NCBI RefSeq assembly: GCF_025766255.1
Contig: NW_026516666.1
Span: forward strand, 806,001 to 870,000
DNA from: Zychaea mexicana
Taxonomy: Eukaryota > Mucoromycota > Mucoromycetes > Mucorales > Lichtheimiaceae
Direction of reading: 5' to 3'
Length of the DNA stretch: 64,000 nucleotides
In this document: positions 34,731-46,340 of the stretch, piece after piece
Numbering within the stretch: position 1 is the first letter of the stretch
Layout: every line of letters begins with the position of its first letter
Made by a program: the position numbers and the translations under genes
Notes under the pieces: generated by a model
Databases searched by the model: none
Seen by the model: the letters and a program-made list of their open reading frames with translations, nothing else
Told to the model about the DNA's origin: nothing

Positions 34731-35892
34731 AGTGATGGTTAAATAGAACAACAGTGCAGAAGAAGCGGGGATGACAGTTCCAGACCAAAAAACAATTTCT
34801 GAGCTGCTTATATACAAATGCGGATAAATTATATCCACATTGGGTCGATAGTGTGGTTAGGCGTAGTGTGACAAGGGTTCAGACTTCCCGAAGCGTACGC
34901 GACTCGTGCTACCATATACTTTACGTCAATTCTGCACTATATGAAACCACTCTCTTTTAAAGTCCTTTTACGTGCATAAATAATGTCAATGACCTGGCTG
35001 CGTACAAATAATCAAAAAAGCAACACATTTTTACGTAAATTCAACTTGCAAGGGGATAAGGCATGTTCCCCTAAGTTTGGAAAACTCTATAAATGAATTT
35101 GATCCGCTCATGCGCTAATCCTCTACTGCTGAAAGACAGCGGGAAAATAATATTGGCTCGGTAAAACTTTCGGATGGCTGCATAAGCGGATGTAATGCTA
35201 TGCCCAGTCTGATAAACAAAGTTTACGGCCTGCCAAAACGTGCATCCAAACACCACATCGCACACGTGTTTGATATCATTAACTACTGTTTTTTTGAAAG
35301 ATAGGGCCAAGTTATATATCTATAAAAAGAGACATTGTGCTGATCAGGTAGCTGCCAAAGATAATATTATTTCAAGTATCTGTTTTATCGTCAAAGAAAT
35401 CTGTAAGATGCTAGGCAATGCACTCAATGTTAAAACATGCATGACCAGAAAGGTTCATCTCTGCTTAAGATAACATGGTCGTAAAGTATTTTACAGATGC
35501 CGCTCTTAACAATAGAAAGTAAATTGGGACTCAAGATGATCATTTAATCACCAGACGCGGACTGAATTCCGATATCGTCAATTAGCTACCCCTTTGACAC
35601 TCGTGCAACAACATCATCGCATTACGACCACGACGTGGAGTAGTATTTTTAGTTGATGTGTATTCTTTTTATATAGAAGTAGTATCTACGGTTAGTTGTG
35701 ATCGTCCACCAGAATATGAATAGAACAACAACGTAATAAAGCAATAGAGATGGAAGATCTAAATTTTCTAACTTTTATGATAGAGAGTTCCTAAAATTCA
35801 TACGAACTTGATGATATACATAGTTGGTGATGGAAACATATTTTCTATTCTGAGGGAGCGGGTAGTAGGAACGAAACAGGTAATAGAGTAAT
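34731..35892. other. intergenic region between two P450 genes
   Basis: Promoter of P450 copy 1 and 3' flank of copy 2. Several short open frames on both strands lack coding character. No repeat or RNA gene seen. Confidence 0.5.
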
Positions 35893-38174
35893 CTATGCGG
35901 TGGTTGCTCTACGCTTCATATAGACATTGAAGCTGTTGCTCGTTACAGAGTACGTAATGAAAGATCTTCGATCATCCGAGCGTTTCATTTCCGATGGGAT
36001 TGCTTCAAAATCGTATAGTCTAATTAGGTTGGCAATGGAAAGACGCATTTCTTGTTGAGCGAACGCCTTGCCAATACAGTTTCTTGAACTAAATTTGGAT
36101 CGTGATATGTTTTATAAGTGACCCGCTCATTCTCTTTAACTTTTTAGCCCACATAATATGTTAAGTAACTAACAAGGAAAAACGATACTTTACCCAATGC
36201 TAAAGGGGAAGAATGCTTCTTGATCAGCAGGAATATCACTGCCTTCTAACCACCGTTCTGGCTTAAACTCGTTCGGTTCTGGCCAGTACTTGGGGTTCAT
36301 GTGTGCGTGATATAGATTACAATGGATGACAGTCTGCATAGTATGGTAAGAAAAGAAAATTAGTTGAAATATATCAATTGTGGGTTACATGCAGTATGAT
36401 AATAGCAGTACAATACGTACACCCTTGGGAACCATGAGACGACCACCCAAAATCATATCACGATCCGTCGTTCTCTCAAGACCGTTGACAGCAATTGAAT
36501 CCTTTCGCATACTTTCGTTAATGACTGCATTCAAATAAGGAAGATGCTTCAACTGCTCGTGCTTGAACAATTTCTGACCGTCCTCCATCTGGACGCTATC
36601 AATCTCTTCACGCAAAGTTGCCAACGCTTGAGGATGCTTCATCAATTCAATCATTGCAAATCCAGTGGTGTTGCTGGTCGTTTCAGAACCGGCAATTAAG
36701 AACAATACGGTTTCTTGGGCAATTGCATCGGCTGTCAAGCGATCCTCGGTGTCGTGGGCATGCTGTGTGTCGATCAAAATTTGAAGGATATCGTCACGGC
36801 GCGCCTTTTCACCGCCTTCAAGTCTTTCCACAATGATTTTCTTCATAAACTTCAATGTACAAAACAGTAAAATAAGTGATTTTTGTTTTCATATAAGGTA
36901 GTGTTGTCATAAACTGTTAAACAGCATTCCCTAATTTTTACCTGCTTCAACTTGTCGTTTTGTTGCATAATGTCACTGAAAGAAAACAAGGTCTTGATTG
37001 CACCTGAAAGTGGATGGGTGACAAGCTATAATAATGCGTTCACATGTATAAATTAGAACGAAAACATCTTTCATTACTCGCGCCTATCCTGAACAATAAT
37101 GGCATCGATATGTTACATAGTTAGCAGTCTCCATGTTACGGGTAATTGTAGCGGGTACGATATGGTCGTTGCCATCAAGCATATGGAATGTTTGGCCAAA
37201 GGCAGTTTCACCAATGATATCCAATGCGAGGTATTGAAGCAAAATCCAGACATCCACCTGACCAAAGCCATCGCCACGGTTCGTATTCGCAATATCTTTG
37301 TCAATGCGGCCGATGAAAGATTCGGTCGTTTTAAGCATATAAGGTTCGAGAGAGTTGAGATATTTCACCGAGAATGCTGGAGAAATGACACGTCTCTATT
37401 GAATTGAATCCATACCATGGGGAAGTCAGAAGAACGTTCAAATTTTGTGTTATATATCTTGTCCAAAGCACAACTACGTACACGCTGCTTATGGAAGATC
37501 TTGTCTACAGTACTGAACAGAGTACCACCTCCTTGACCTATGTCATTACCATTTTATGTTAAAAACGCAGATAACAATGGGGATAATTAAATAGGTTGCC
37601 ATGACATACGCTGTAATCTCTTATACGCAGGACCCTTTGGAATATCATCTTTAAACAAAATCTGTCGCAACATCTGCTTGTCTGCAACTCCAATTGTATT
37701 CGGTCCCAAGCGAACAACTTCACCGTACTTTGTTTGCCACGCCTGATATTTTGTGTATCTATTTTTACAGCCCATCGATACAATTCGTAAACCCATTCTT
37801 ATTGCTCCCGGTCATGCATCTGTTGTAGTTTCTTTGGATATACTTACGCTGCTCCTGGCGGATCTTCAATCTGTCTCGACCATCGCGCGCTATAAAACTT
37901 GAACTGGAAAGGACCAGGAATGCCACTGAGAGGGCCTACAAAGGCATCATAGATTTTCTGTATAGTTTTACGTTTGAAAATGTCTGTATTAGTACATGAC
38001 TACAGAAAGAATGTCGCATATGCATATACTTACCGAAGACACTACATAGGTCGCCAAGGTGATTGCTGCTATTTTGCCGACTTTTTCGACGTCTTGACGG
38101 TTTGCTGATAGGACGCGATCGACGACGTGATGTGCTGATGACTCTAGCTTTTGCGATAACGTTTCGAAATCCAT
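35893..38174 (-). CDS. cytochrome P450 (copy 2)
   Basis: Nine exons on the minus strand: 38034-38174, 37848-37957, 37610-37758, 37482-37537, 37117-37395, 36942-37025, 36421-36849, 36194-36333, 35893-36088; 527 residues. Anchor IAAITLATYVVSS, hinge GPLSGIPGP, I-helix AGSETT, K-helix ESMR, PERW and haem loop FSIGSRNCIG with Cys at about 467 are all present. Exons 3 to 7 have the same lengths as in copy 1 (149, 56, 279, 84, 429 bp), which shows direct duplication. The acceptor of exon 7 is TTGAAG, an unusual one, but the following FMKKIIVERL matches both paralogues. It lies in tandem behind copy 1 on the same strand. Confidence 0.9.
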
Positions 38175-40349
38175 TCTTGCCAAGAAAAATAAATATTTGT
38201 TTAGAGTAGGGGGGGGGGTCAACAAGAGAAAGGAAGAAAAAGATCTTCGACAGCGGTTTCTTTTATATTAAGCGGAAATTCCAAAACAGCTAAAAAGACG
38301 ATTACAGAATGGGGCAACACGAGGCGCGGACCTTCCGTTGCTATGAAATCTGCACATATAGGCTACGTTAATTCTATCAACGTATAACTCTCTTCTTGAT
38401 TTTGGATGTGAACTAGGAAAAAAATGACTCATACGTCCCATCACCTAATAAGAGCAATTTCTGCCTCGTCCTTCTTCCATTTTTACATTCTAGAAAAGCG
38501 AGACAATCGAAAAGATGATTTTTTCCATTGGCAAACTTTATTTAATGTCTCATGCTTCTGGTGACGATGCAGCTGATGTAGATTATATATATATATCATT
38601 ACAGCCAATTTATCGGATGGTGATGATGATGATGATGATGATAAGATCTATAATTGTTTGTTGTCTGGACCGTGTATTTGGTGGACCGTAATAATAATAA
38701 CGCACTTATGATGGATGGGCGAATAAACGACTGACTCCATCGCGGAAAAAGGCCAAAATCGTTAGAGTGGTTTCCACTCAAAAGGCAGCATTGGTATGAT
38801 GTAGCAATCACAACACAAATTTTGCTGGGGTTGGTGCGCCTAAACTTTCGGCTTCTTAACTCCACAAAAAAAATATGTCCGCCGCGGCTACATATATTTT
38901 CCATACCAAGGATGGTTGGTTGGCTAGATACAGTAGCACACAATGAAACGGCGGTGTATCTAGAAGATCAGAGGCAGCTGGAAGTGCAACTTCTCTCCGG
39001 CCTGGGATAAAATGATCTTACGATTACACTTACGATAAGATTAAAACTACACGCAAGGTGTCCTATATACCACCAGATCCTTATAAAGTGGACGACATGC
39101 TTTTCACCCCATACTCTTCTTTTCGTTTTCTAAGAATATTGCTTTTTTTTCAACGGATACCTTATGGATGTATCAATATACACGGATCAAGTATATGTTC
39201 TAAAGGACGCTTTTTATACAGCTGTCCTTTTCTGGCTATGCCTGGCCAGGATACAGATGACATCGAAACATAAAAATGGTCAATGTTTTGGTGCTGTGAA
39301 CCTGGCATACGAGCACAACGTATGAGAGTCGGAGTGGTGATCAACCGTGGCGCTGATGGTGCTACGGACAGCAAGCGTTCGATCTGAGCCAATTCCCACG
39401 CACGTCAAAATTCATATTAAACAATACAGCTGTCAAACCTTGTGCTCCCGTCGATCAAACAAAAAATCTCTTTGCGGTTTTATGAAAAAAACATCCAAAT
39501 GCTGAATCTTCCTTAGCTGTTGCATCGATACTTATTATCAATTTATAAGTCGTTTGTATTTCTCTTGAAAGACAATTTTATGTTTTCAATGCGATTTAGC
39601 AGGAATTTGGCTGCTTACTACTGTTCTTTAACCCCTGTCAGGCAGTATTTGATATGACTCTTATTATAGTGCATATGATGCTTCTTCCTGCTTCATAGAC
39701 ACATAATAAATCTTTTGGTATTCCGAAGTTGAGAACTGCCGTTGGACCCGTTCCATTATATAAAAAGTCCGTCAAAAAAGCGAAGCCCCTGGAAGATTAC
39801 AAAAGACGCTTGATACACTGTGAGTTAGTCAGCCCTCCTGCACGTCGTCGAGGAGAAGCAGTAAGCTCAAGTCTGAGCAGTGACATGCTGTATATATATT
39901 GTTGCAGTAATCACTTCCAGGACATTGGAATCGTATTCTACGGAACAAGGTATATCCAAAATTTTATGTCCCAAACGGCTTTTTTTTTGAATCAAAAAGC
40001 CTCAGCTCATTAGCAGTAGAAATTAATGCATGCTTAACGCCGAGAGGTGAGCCAAGTTTAATTACTAATCCACCACGAAGTTTGCTTATTACTAATCCAC
40101 CACGTAGTTTACTTTGGCTCGGCAAACGGCCGAATAGCCGTGAGCTGATAGCAAAACGGAACATCAATAAGGGGGTGCGAAACACACACACCCGTCAGTT
40201 CAGAAACCCGAGAAGAAAACCCAGTTGTCAACATTTACCAGGCCGACCTTCTCTTCTGCTTCAATTCATTGGCCGATAGCCCTCACCTTCTTAAATGTTG
40301 TTCTTCGCGCTTCAAAAAAATTAGCCAGCTAACAAGGACAAGCGTTGAG
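38175..40349. other. intergenic stretch between P450 copy 2 and ADH
   Basis: No secure gene. A GAT run occurs near 38618-38642. A plus-strand frame at 39729-39860 (KPLEDYKRRLIHCELVSPPA) ends at a GTAAGC donor and could be an orphan exon or gene relic, but no partner exon fits. A 27-bp tandem repeat is listed separately. Confidence 0.4.
40061..40110. repeat. 27-bp tandem repeat, two copies
   Basis: The unit beginning ATTACTAATCCACCACG is present at 40061-40087 and again at 40088-40110, with one substitution in the shared part. Confidence 0.8.
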
Positions 40350-40357
40350 TATAAAAA
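40350..40357 (+). promoter_or_regulatory. TATA box of the alcohol dehydrogenase gene
   Basis: TATAAAAA lies 80 bp before the ATG at 40437, a normal distance for a fungal core promoter. Confidence 0.6.
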
Positions 40358-40436
40358 GAGAGGGACGTCGAGTACGGTAGGGACGTTCTCTACTCATTCG
40401 ACCTTTTTTTTAATCCAGCTCTTTTGAATAATCACC

Positions 40437-41879
40437 ATGTGCACCGATAACTCTTTCCACGGATGGGCTGCTTCTGACAAAGGTACGACAGCACATCTCC
40501 TACATACGTGCACGTGGCTAGCAATGGCTACTGCATATACTCTTCCAACAGAGAAAAAAAAACAGATTATTCTGACGTTCCTCTCCTATTTATATAATAA
40601 TAATTTTAGGTCAACCCCTTGAATGGCGTGAATTCCAGTTGAAGCAGTTTGAAGATGACGATGTTCAGATGGATGTCACCCACTGTGGTACGTTATCGTA
40701 TACCAAGCATATAAACCAGCTTGCATTATGATAATGTTTCTAATTTTCTTTCCTCTTTGCTTTTCAATACGTTGCTTGAACAGGTATTTGCGGTAGTGAC
40801 ATTCACACCCTTGATTCCGGCTGGGGGCCCACAGAGTAAGTTCGATAAAATTGCGTCTTTAAACCTCGTTATTCTACACATGTCACTTATGAAAAACGTC
40901 ATTTTATCGATTTTATCTTACAGATACCCTTGCGTTGTTGGCCACGAAGTAAGTATATAGCTGTCTCTGGACAATGGACACCATGGAGAAGGAATTTTAA
41001 CTCCTCAAATTATTTATCTAGATTGTCGGTGTTGTGACCCACGTTGGTAAGAACGTCAAGAACTTGAAGGTCGGTGATCGTGCTGGTGTCGGCGCTCAAT
41101 GTGGCTCTTGCTTGGAATGCGACAACTGCAAGTCTGGTTCTGAGAACCTTTGCGAACGCCGAGCCATTTTGACTTACAACGATCGTTGGCAGAACGGTGA
41201 CAAGACTTTTGGTGGTTATGCTACAAAGTGGAGAGGCCACCAGCGCTTTTCATTCAAGGTCCCCGACAACATGACCAACGAAATCGCCGCTACTTTCTTC
41301 TGTGCTGGTGTGACCACCTACGCTCCTTTGAAGCGTGCTAATGTCAAGAAGGGCGATAAGGTCGGTGTCATTGGTATTGGTGGCTTGGGTCACTTTGCTG
41401 TCCAGTGGGCCAAGGCCATGGGTGCTGAATGTGTTGCCTTGTCGAGCTCGGACCGCAAGCGTAAAGATGCTGCTGCCCTTGGCTGTGATGACTATGTTGT
41501 CTCCAGTGACGTTGATGCCATGAAGAAACACGCCGGCACCTTCACCCATATCATCTGCACCAGCTTCGGTACCAACTTTGACTGGGCCCTTCACTTTTCT
41601 CTCATGAAGCACAACAGCCACTTTATCATGGTTGCCTTGCCCGAAGAACCCCTGAGCGGTATCCCTGCTGTTCTTCTCGCTTTCCGTCAAATCAACCTCA
41701 TTGGCTCCTTCATTGGTTCGCCTAACGACATTGAAGACATGCTTCAGTTTGCTGCTGACACTGGCGTCAAGCCCTGGCTCAACAGCTACCCTATGAAGGA
41801 AGCACCTGCTGCTGTACAAGCCATGCGTGATGGCAAGGCTAGATACCGCATCATCCTGGACAACACCTCCTCGAACTAA
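40437..41879 (+). CDS. zinc-dependent alcohol dehydrogenase (cinnamyl-alcohol/ADH6 type)
   Basis: Five exons, 40437-40482, 40610-40687, 40784-40835, 40924-40948 and 41022-41879; 352 residues, the usual family length. Catalytic zinc ligands appear in CGICGSD (Cys about 44) and GHE (His66, Glu67); the structural zinc site is complete with Cys 97, 100, 103 and 111 in the C-x2-C-x2-C-x7-C pattern. The Rossmann nucleotide-binding loop is GIGGLGHFAVQWAKAMG, and the following SSSDRKRKD with Ser and Arg/Lys favours NADP(H) over NAD(H). Members reduce or oxidise aliphatic and aromatic aldehydes and alcohols. Codon usage in the last exon is strongly biased to C-ending codons, unlike the neighbours, which suggests high expression. 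It sits between P450 genes, compatible with processing of P450 products, but co-regulation is not shown. Confidence 0.9.
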
Positions 41880-42219
41880 ATAGATTACATCTCATCATTG
41901 TATATTATTAACCCTCACATTCCTGCATTACAATTCGATACTACATCGCTGCTGAAGCTACAATAAATTAAACCTGATACTTTAATATTTTAGATATTTT
42001 GATCAATATGGGAAGGAGGTGTACTTTTTTAGCGAATGTGTGTCCAATATGATATGCACCTGTGTGCACAATGTGGACAGCTATAAACTAATATACCTGA
42101 CCATTGTGCTACGGAAACTACTTAAAGCGGTGTCTGCTTCCCAAACTCTTAGTTGCAATGCCAGCCTTGGATACCGCATGAGGAGAGTTTAGACATCAAA
42201 GTGGTGCACTGGACCAAGC
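41880..42219. other. 3' flank of alcohol dehydrogenase
   Basis: Includes an AATAAA-type signal at about 41962-41967. Nothing else is recognised. Confidence 0.5.
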
Positions 42220-42785
42220 CTTTTCGCTCCACATGCTGTTCCGCCAATACACCAGACAATACAGTAAGGCTTCAGTGCTAGCCTTCCCCGACATTAAGAT
42301 CACATACCACTTAGATCGATACAACATCTGGCAAAACGTCTATTCGATGCCCTCGGAACAAACGGATAATCAACCCAACCCTTTGTCATACGGCCTCATC
42401 TCGCAACCGTCATCGACTGATAAAACGGCGAATGCACTGGTTACTCTCTTACCTACTTCGCGAAGTGGGTGCCAAGCTACACGATCTGAGCGAGGTACTG
42501 GAATCTCTCAAGGCCACAGCCATCCTCTAGCGCCCTCACACAAGATTCACCTTATTGAAAAATCTCCCTAAATCGCAACGCAGGTTCTCCCAGGGTAAAT
42601 GGCTCAAAATCTGGACACCACTGCTCGCCACACTGCGCGAAATTGACCGTCTGAGCCACACCAATACCGAATACAACGACGACGATGACCCACTACTAAC
42701 AAGCGCTGAACCACCTTCACAGCGACTCCCTATATATTCATCCCACCAAGAAGTGTGGGCTTTTGTTATGTATATCACCCGATAA
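42220..42785 (+). pseudogene. decayed protein-coding fragment
   Basis: Two overlapping plus-strand frames have coding character but do not join. The later one, read from about 42473, gives GAKLHDLSEVLESLKATAIL, then a TAG, then on in the same frame to LPKSQRRFSQGKWLKIWTPL and DDDDPLLTSAEPP before a stop at 42785. An earlier frame (42233 on) carries VLAFPDIKITYHLDRYNIW. The in-frame stop and the frame change indicate a dead gene, perhaps a transposon-related one. The family is not recognised. Confidence 0.4.
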
Positions 42786-43008
42786 TCGCTTTCTCCCGCT
42801 CATCTTGCGACCACCTTAATCATTCTTCTGTTTTATCTTCTATTCATCTTCCCACTGGGTTTCTTATTTTCCTACCACCCGTCTCTACTGTAACGTTACT
42901 ATTTAATCATCGATGATTCCGTACCGCAAGGAAGCGACCGTATGTCTTATCGCGTTGGCCAATCCAGTCTTCCATAAATAAAACAAACATATAAACTATA
43001 ACCTAATA

Positions 43009-43733
43009 CAGTTAACCCCGCTTTTTGCAGCCATGGGATTTTGGGGGATTAGGCTGCAAAAAACGGGAGGCTGCAAAATACGGAAATGATAAATAAGGGA
43101 AAAAGATACAGCCGTGAGCTCTCATTGATTATACACCAATGAAGGACAAACAGTTTCTATACATCAGTGAAGTATTCTATATTATTATTCTATTATGTTA
43201 GCTTAAACATATTGAAGGAGACCTCTTTCAACTGCCTCAAGAAAACCAATGTTCTGGATGGCATAATCGCAAGAAGCAACACAACAAGCGATAAATTGAC
43301 CAATGCTGACAAGGAGGTATACAATGGTAAGATGTATAATTCCAATAGGGACACATGTAAATCGAACGTCAAAGAGCTCCTACCCCTTCCTTCATATATT
43401 GTCTGTGAGAAGACTGATTTGATGTAAGCAATCATTGGCTCTTGGATGAAGCAAAAATGGATGAGCTACAACACTTATTGCAATTAGATGAGCTATTAAA
43501 AACAATCATAGCTGATAAACATTTTCCAAAATAATCATATAGCGGAATGGCTCAATTATAAATTCCTTGATCAATCAGCTGATAAAAGTATATGCATGGA
43601 ATCAGTAAATGCTTAGTAGACAATTGGAGGAAGCCTTTTTAGGTCTGCAAACTGCACAAAGGATTTACTCATGACTTGCTGCAAAAACTGAATGGGTGCA
43701 AAAATTAATCGTGCAATGAAAGCGGGTTGACTG
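43009..43733. mobile_element. pogo/Tigger-like DNA transposon remnant
   Basis: The left end reads CAGTTAACCCCGCTTTTTGC and the right end, reversed, reads CAGTCAACCCGCTTTCATTGC. These are imperfect terminal inverted repeats beginning with CAGT, and the element is flanked on both sides by TA (43007-43008 and 43734-43735), the target duplicated by Tc1/mariner/pogo transposases. At 725 bp it is too short for a full transposase. The interior has only broken frames rich in D, E and L (LDEAKMDELQHLLQLDELL) that recall the acidic C-terminus of pogo-type transposases. It is non-autonomous and decayed. Confidence 0.75.
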
Positions 43734-46264
43734 TATAAGAAGGGTGGGCTTTAGCTTGATAACAGTTAGTAAGGAGTATGGCGATAGCCGGTTTCTTTTT
43801 TCAGTAAGCCAATAAAGGATGAGAATGAGTATTCCGCAGTGGCAGTAATCAGAGCCATCCGAGCCACATAGATAATCAAACACGGATGTTCGTACTATCA
43901 AATTTGATTGGGTGAACAGGAAAAGGCATTTGGGGGGATCGGAAGTATCGGCTGAGACATTGGATGAGCATGCTTAATCTTGGCTGACGACATCCTTGCA
44001 CTATTCTAGTTGAATTCTTCATAGTACTCGTCGCCTTGTTTCGCCGTGATGACACCTAGTGTCAATCCACTCGTTTTGGAAGATGTATGGCGGATTATAG
44101 AACAAGGCAGCTAGGCCAACCTTAAGCTTCTTACTGCTGTTTGTGTTGTCTGCCAGAACGAGCCCACTTTGTACCAACGCAGGATCATACGAAGCGATAA
44201 CATCTGGACGGCAGGTTTCCCAAACTCCTGAAAAACAATCCACGAAACGACCACCTTCACATATATGACGTAGCATATATTCTTCTGCAAATTTCCTGGC
44301 CAAATCTCGTCCACCGTTCTGCATATTGGTGTGGCATAGATCTGTTTACTTCTTGTGTATCTAGCTCTTTTACATTTATCCCATGTTAAGGTAATGGACG
44401 AAGTTGATATGTGTATTATTCCTAGGATGCCTTTTCTAATCAACTGTTTATACCATACAGAGCAATAGCTGATACTTGCCGTCTTATGTAGTCTGATAAG
44501 TGAGGTAAGCATACCCATTCCCTCCTTCATAATATCTACCTTCGTCGTGACCTGTATCCTAGCTAGAAGTATGACAGTAATAGTAGTAGTAGTAGTCGCG
44601 TCCTTAGTTCTATTTCTCTTTCTACTGTGTACTTTTTTCAAATGTCGTTTTTACAAATAAAAAATTTTTATTCTGAACTGAAAAATCTGAACGCCCTCTT
44701 GCTTGCTTGCTTGTTTGTTTACGCCTATTGAAACGATCGTTGAAGCTTTCTCTCGATCCCCCAATATGCATAACCCCCACTCCCCCCACCTTGTTAGATG
44801 CTCAACCGTAAAAGGCAATTTTTTTGAATCCTTCATTGTTTATAAACAAATCTGCACAAAAAACCTCTGGGTGTGTATGTTCAAGCTTACGATTTTGTTC
44901 TGGCTGCTGGTGAAGCTGCGTCAATGCAAAGTCGAAGCATTTTTGATTGCTGCGTTCAAGACATCGCAAGCAATTTTATCGTCGTGCGGTTACCTCGCGA
45001 TGATTTCGTCCTTAATAGCACTGACGAAGATCTTGTTGTCGAAGTTTTCGACATGTCACAAAGTCCAATAACGAGAGCGCCACAGAGAGACTCGTTGAGC
45101 GTCAATAAGTCGAAGTTTGGGACTCGCTGGTGGCTCAAAAACACGACGTACAACTTTGAAAAAATCGTTTACTAAACCCATTCCTTCAATCTTTTCTTTA
45201 TAACATTTCTCTTCTTAATACGTTACCTATGTCTCATTCCTATACCCTTTGTTGATTATTCTTCTATGCATTTTAACGAACCTCTTTTATATTCTTTCTG
45301 GATGATTTTTCTATGCGTTTTATGACCACCTTTTATATTCTTTCTGTATGATTCTTATGTCCGTTTTCTATGCCCCTCTAAATCCTATTTTTTGTCTTTC
45401 GCTTCTTTTCTTATATGCCAGTTTTTATTCAATGTTAATTAATATATTTTATGCCTCTTCAGTAAAGTGTTGTGTTACAACTACAAACAGATTATTTTTC
45501 TGTGATTGCGTAATTACATTTTCATTACAAAGACATTGTAAAACTGGCAGCTTAATTAGCGAAAACCAATTGTGATTGGACAGATCGTGTACGTGGTGGG
45601 TGCTCACTTCCAGGAGGGGGGTGTTGAATATGCGAGAGAGTTGGGGGCCAGACCTGAAAACGGATGGTGAGGGTGCACAAAACACCTTTTCGTACAAGAA
45701 ATGCAAACAAAGACGCACCAAAAAAGTCTCCCAGGTTGTTTGGTGGAGGCTGCTCACCTCCTTTGAAAACGGGCCGAAATTGTGTCCAATAAAATCATGG
45801 TTTCTTAAAGTTTATCAGTATTTATATACAAAAAAGGATTTGTTTCCTCTGGGTGTGTACCCGGTTTATTTGTGTCTTTATTTACGTGAGTTGTTGCTCA
45901 GCAGCAGGAGGAGCAACATAATCAGTACTACCATTATTATAACATCGAATCGCCTTGGCAATTTTCTCCGCGTGGTTCCGCGAGCTGTAGAATTTTAATC
46001 CATGTATCATCAAACTATCCTTTTGCACGCAGCTAGAGAAGGCGCAATGCGAATATATTTATACTTTGCTGCTTAGTGATGTGCTGCTGTGCATTGCACC
46101 CCTGATCATTTAATGCCAAGAAGGCCAAGAAACAATCGCAACGACAAACCACAGATATGGATGCGAGCTTTAAACCTGTCATATTGAGAAAGAGAGTAAA
46201 CAGCAAGCGACTTTGCCACATCATCGTAATCGTTTATTTGCCTTTTGTGGTGCATGTGTGAGAG
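43734..46264. other. intergenic stretch with orphan open frames
   Basis: No secure gene. Two frames deserve mention: a minus-strand frame 44019-44324 (GGRDLARKFAEEYMLRHIC) and a plus-strand frame 44873-45175 ending GTRWWLKNTTYNFEKIVY. Both have plausible composition but no recognised domain and no clear start. The sequence 45290-45370 contains degenerate copies of TTTTATATTCTTTCTGTATGA. Confidence 0.35.
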
Positions 46265-46270
46265 TATAAA
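46265..46270 (+). promoter_or_regulatory. TATA box of P450 copy 3
   Basis: TATAAA lies 76 bp before the ATG at 46341. Confidence 0.55.
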
Positions 46271-46340
46271 GAATAAAATTTCTTCCTTCGGGATTCTCCT
46301 CCCTTTTGCCCCCCACTTTCTACACAAAAAGAATCAGGAC

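Noticed and set aside
41250..41819. 189-codon frame on the minus strand inside the alcohol dehydrogenase
   Set aside because: Antisense frame caused by biased codon usage in a highly constrained gene; the sense strand has all catalytic motifs.
42220..42785. Intact gene in two exons
   Set aside because: An in-frame TAG and a frame change without splice sites remain after trying the available GT and AG positions.
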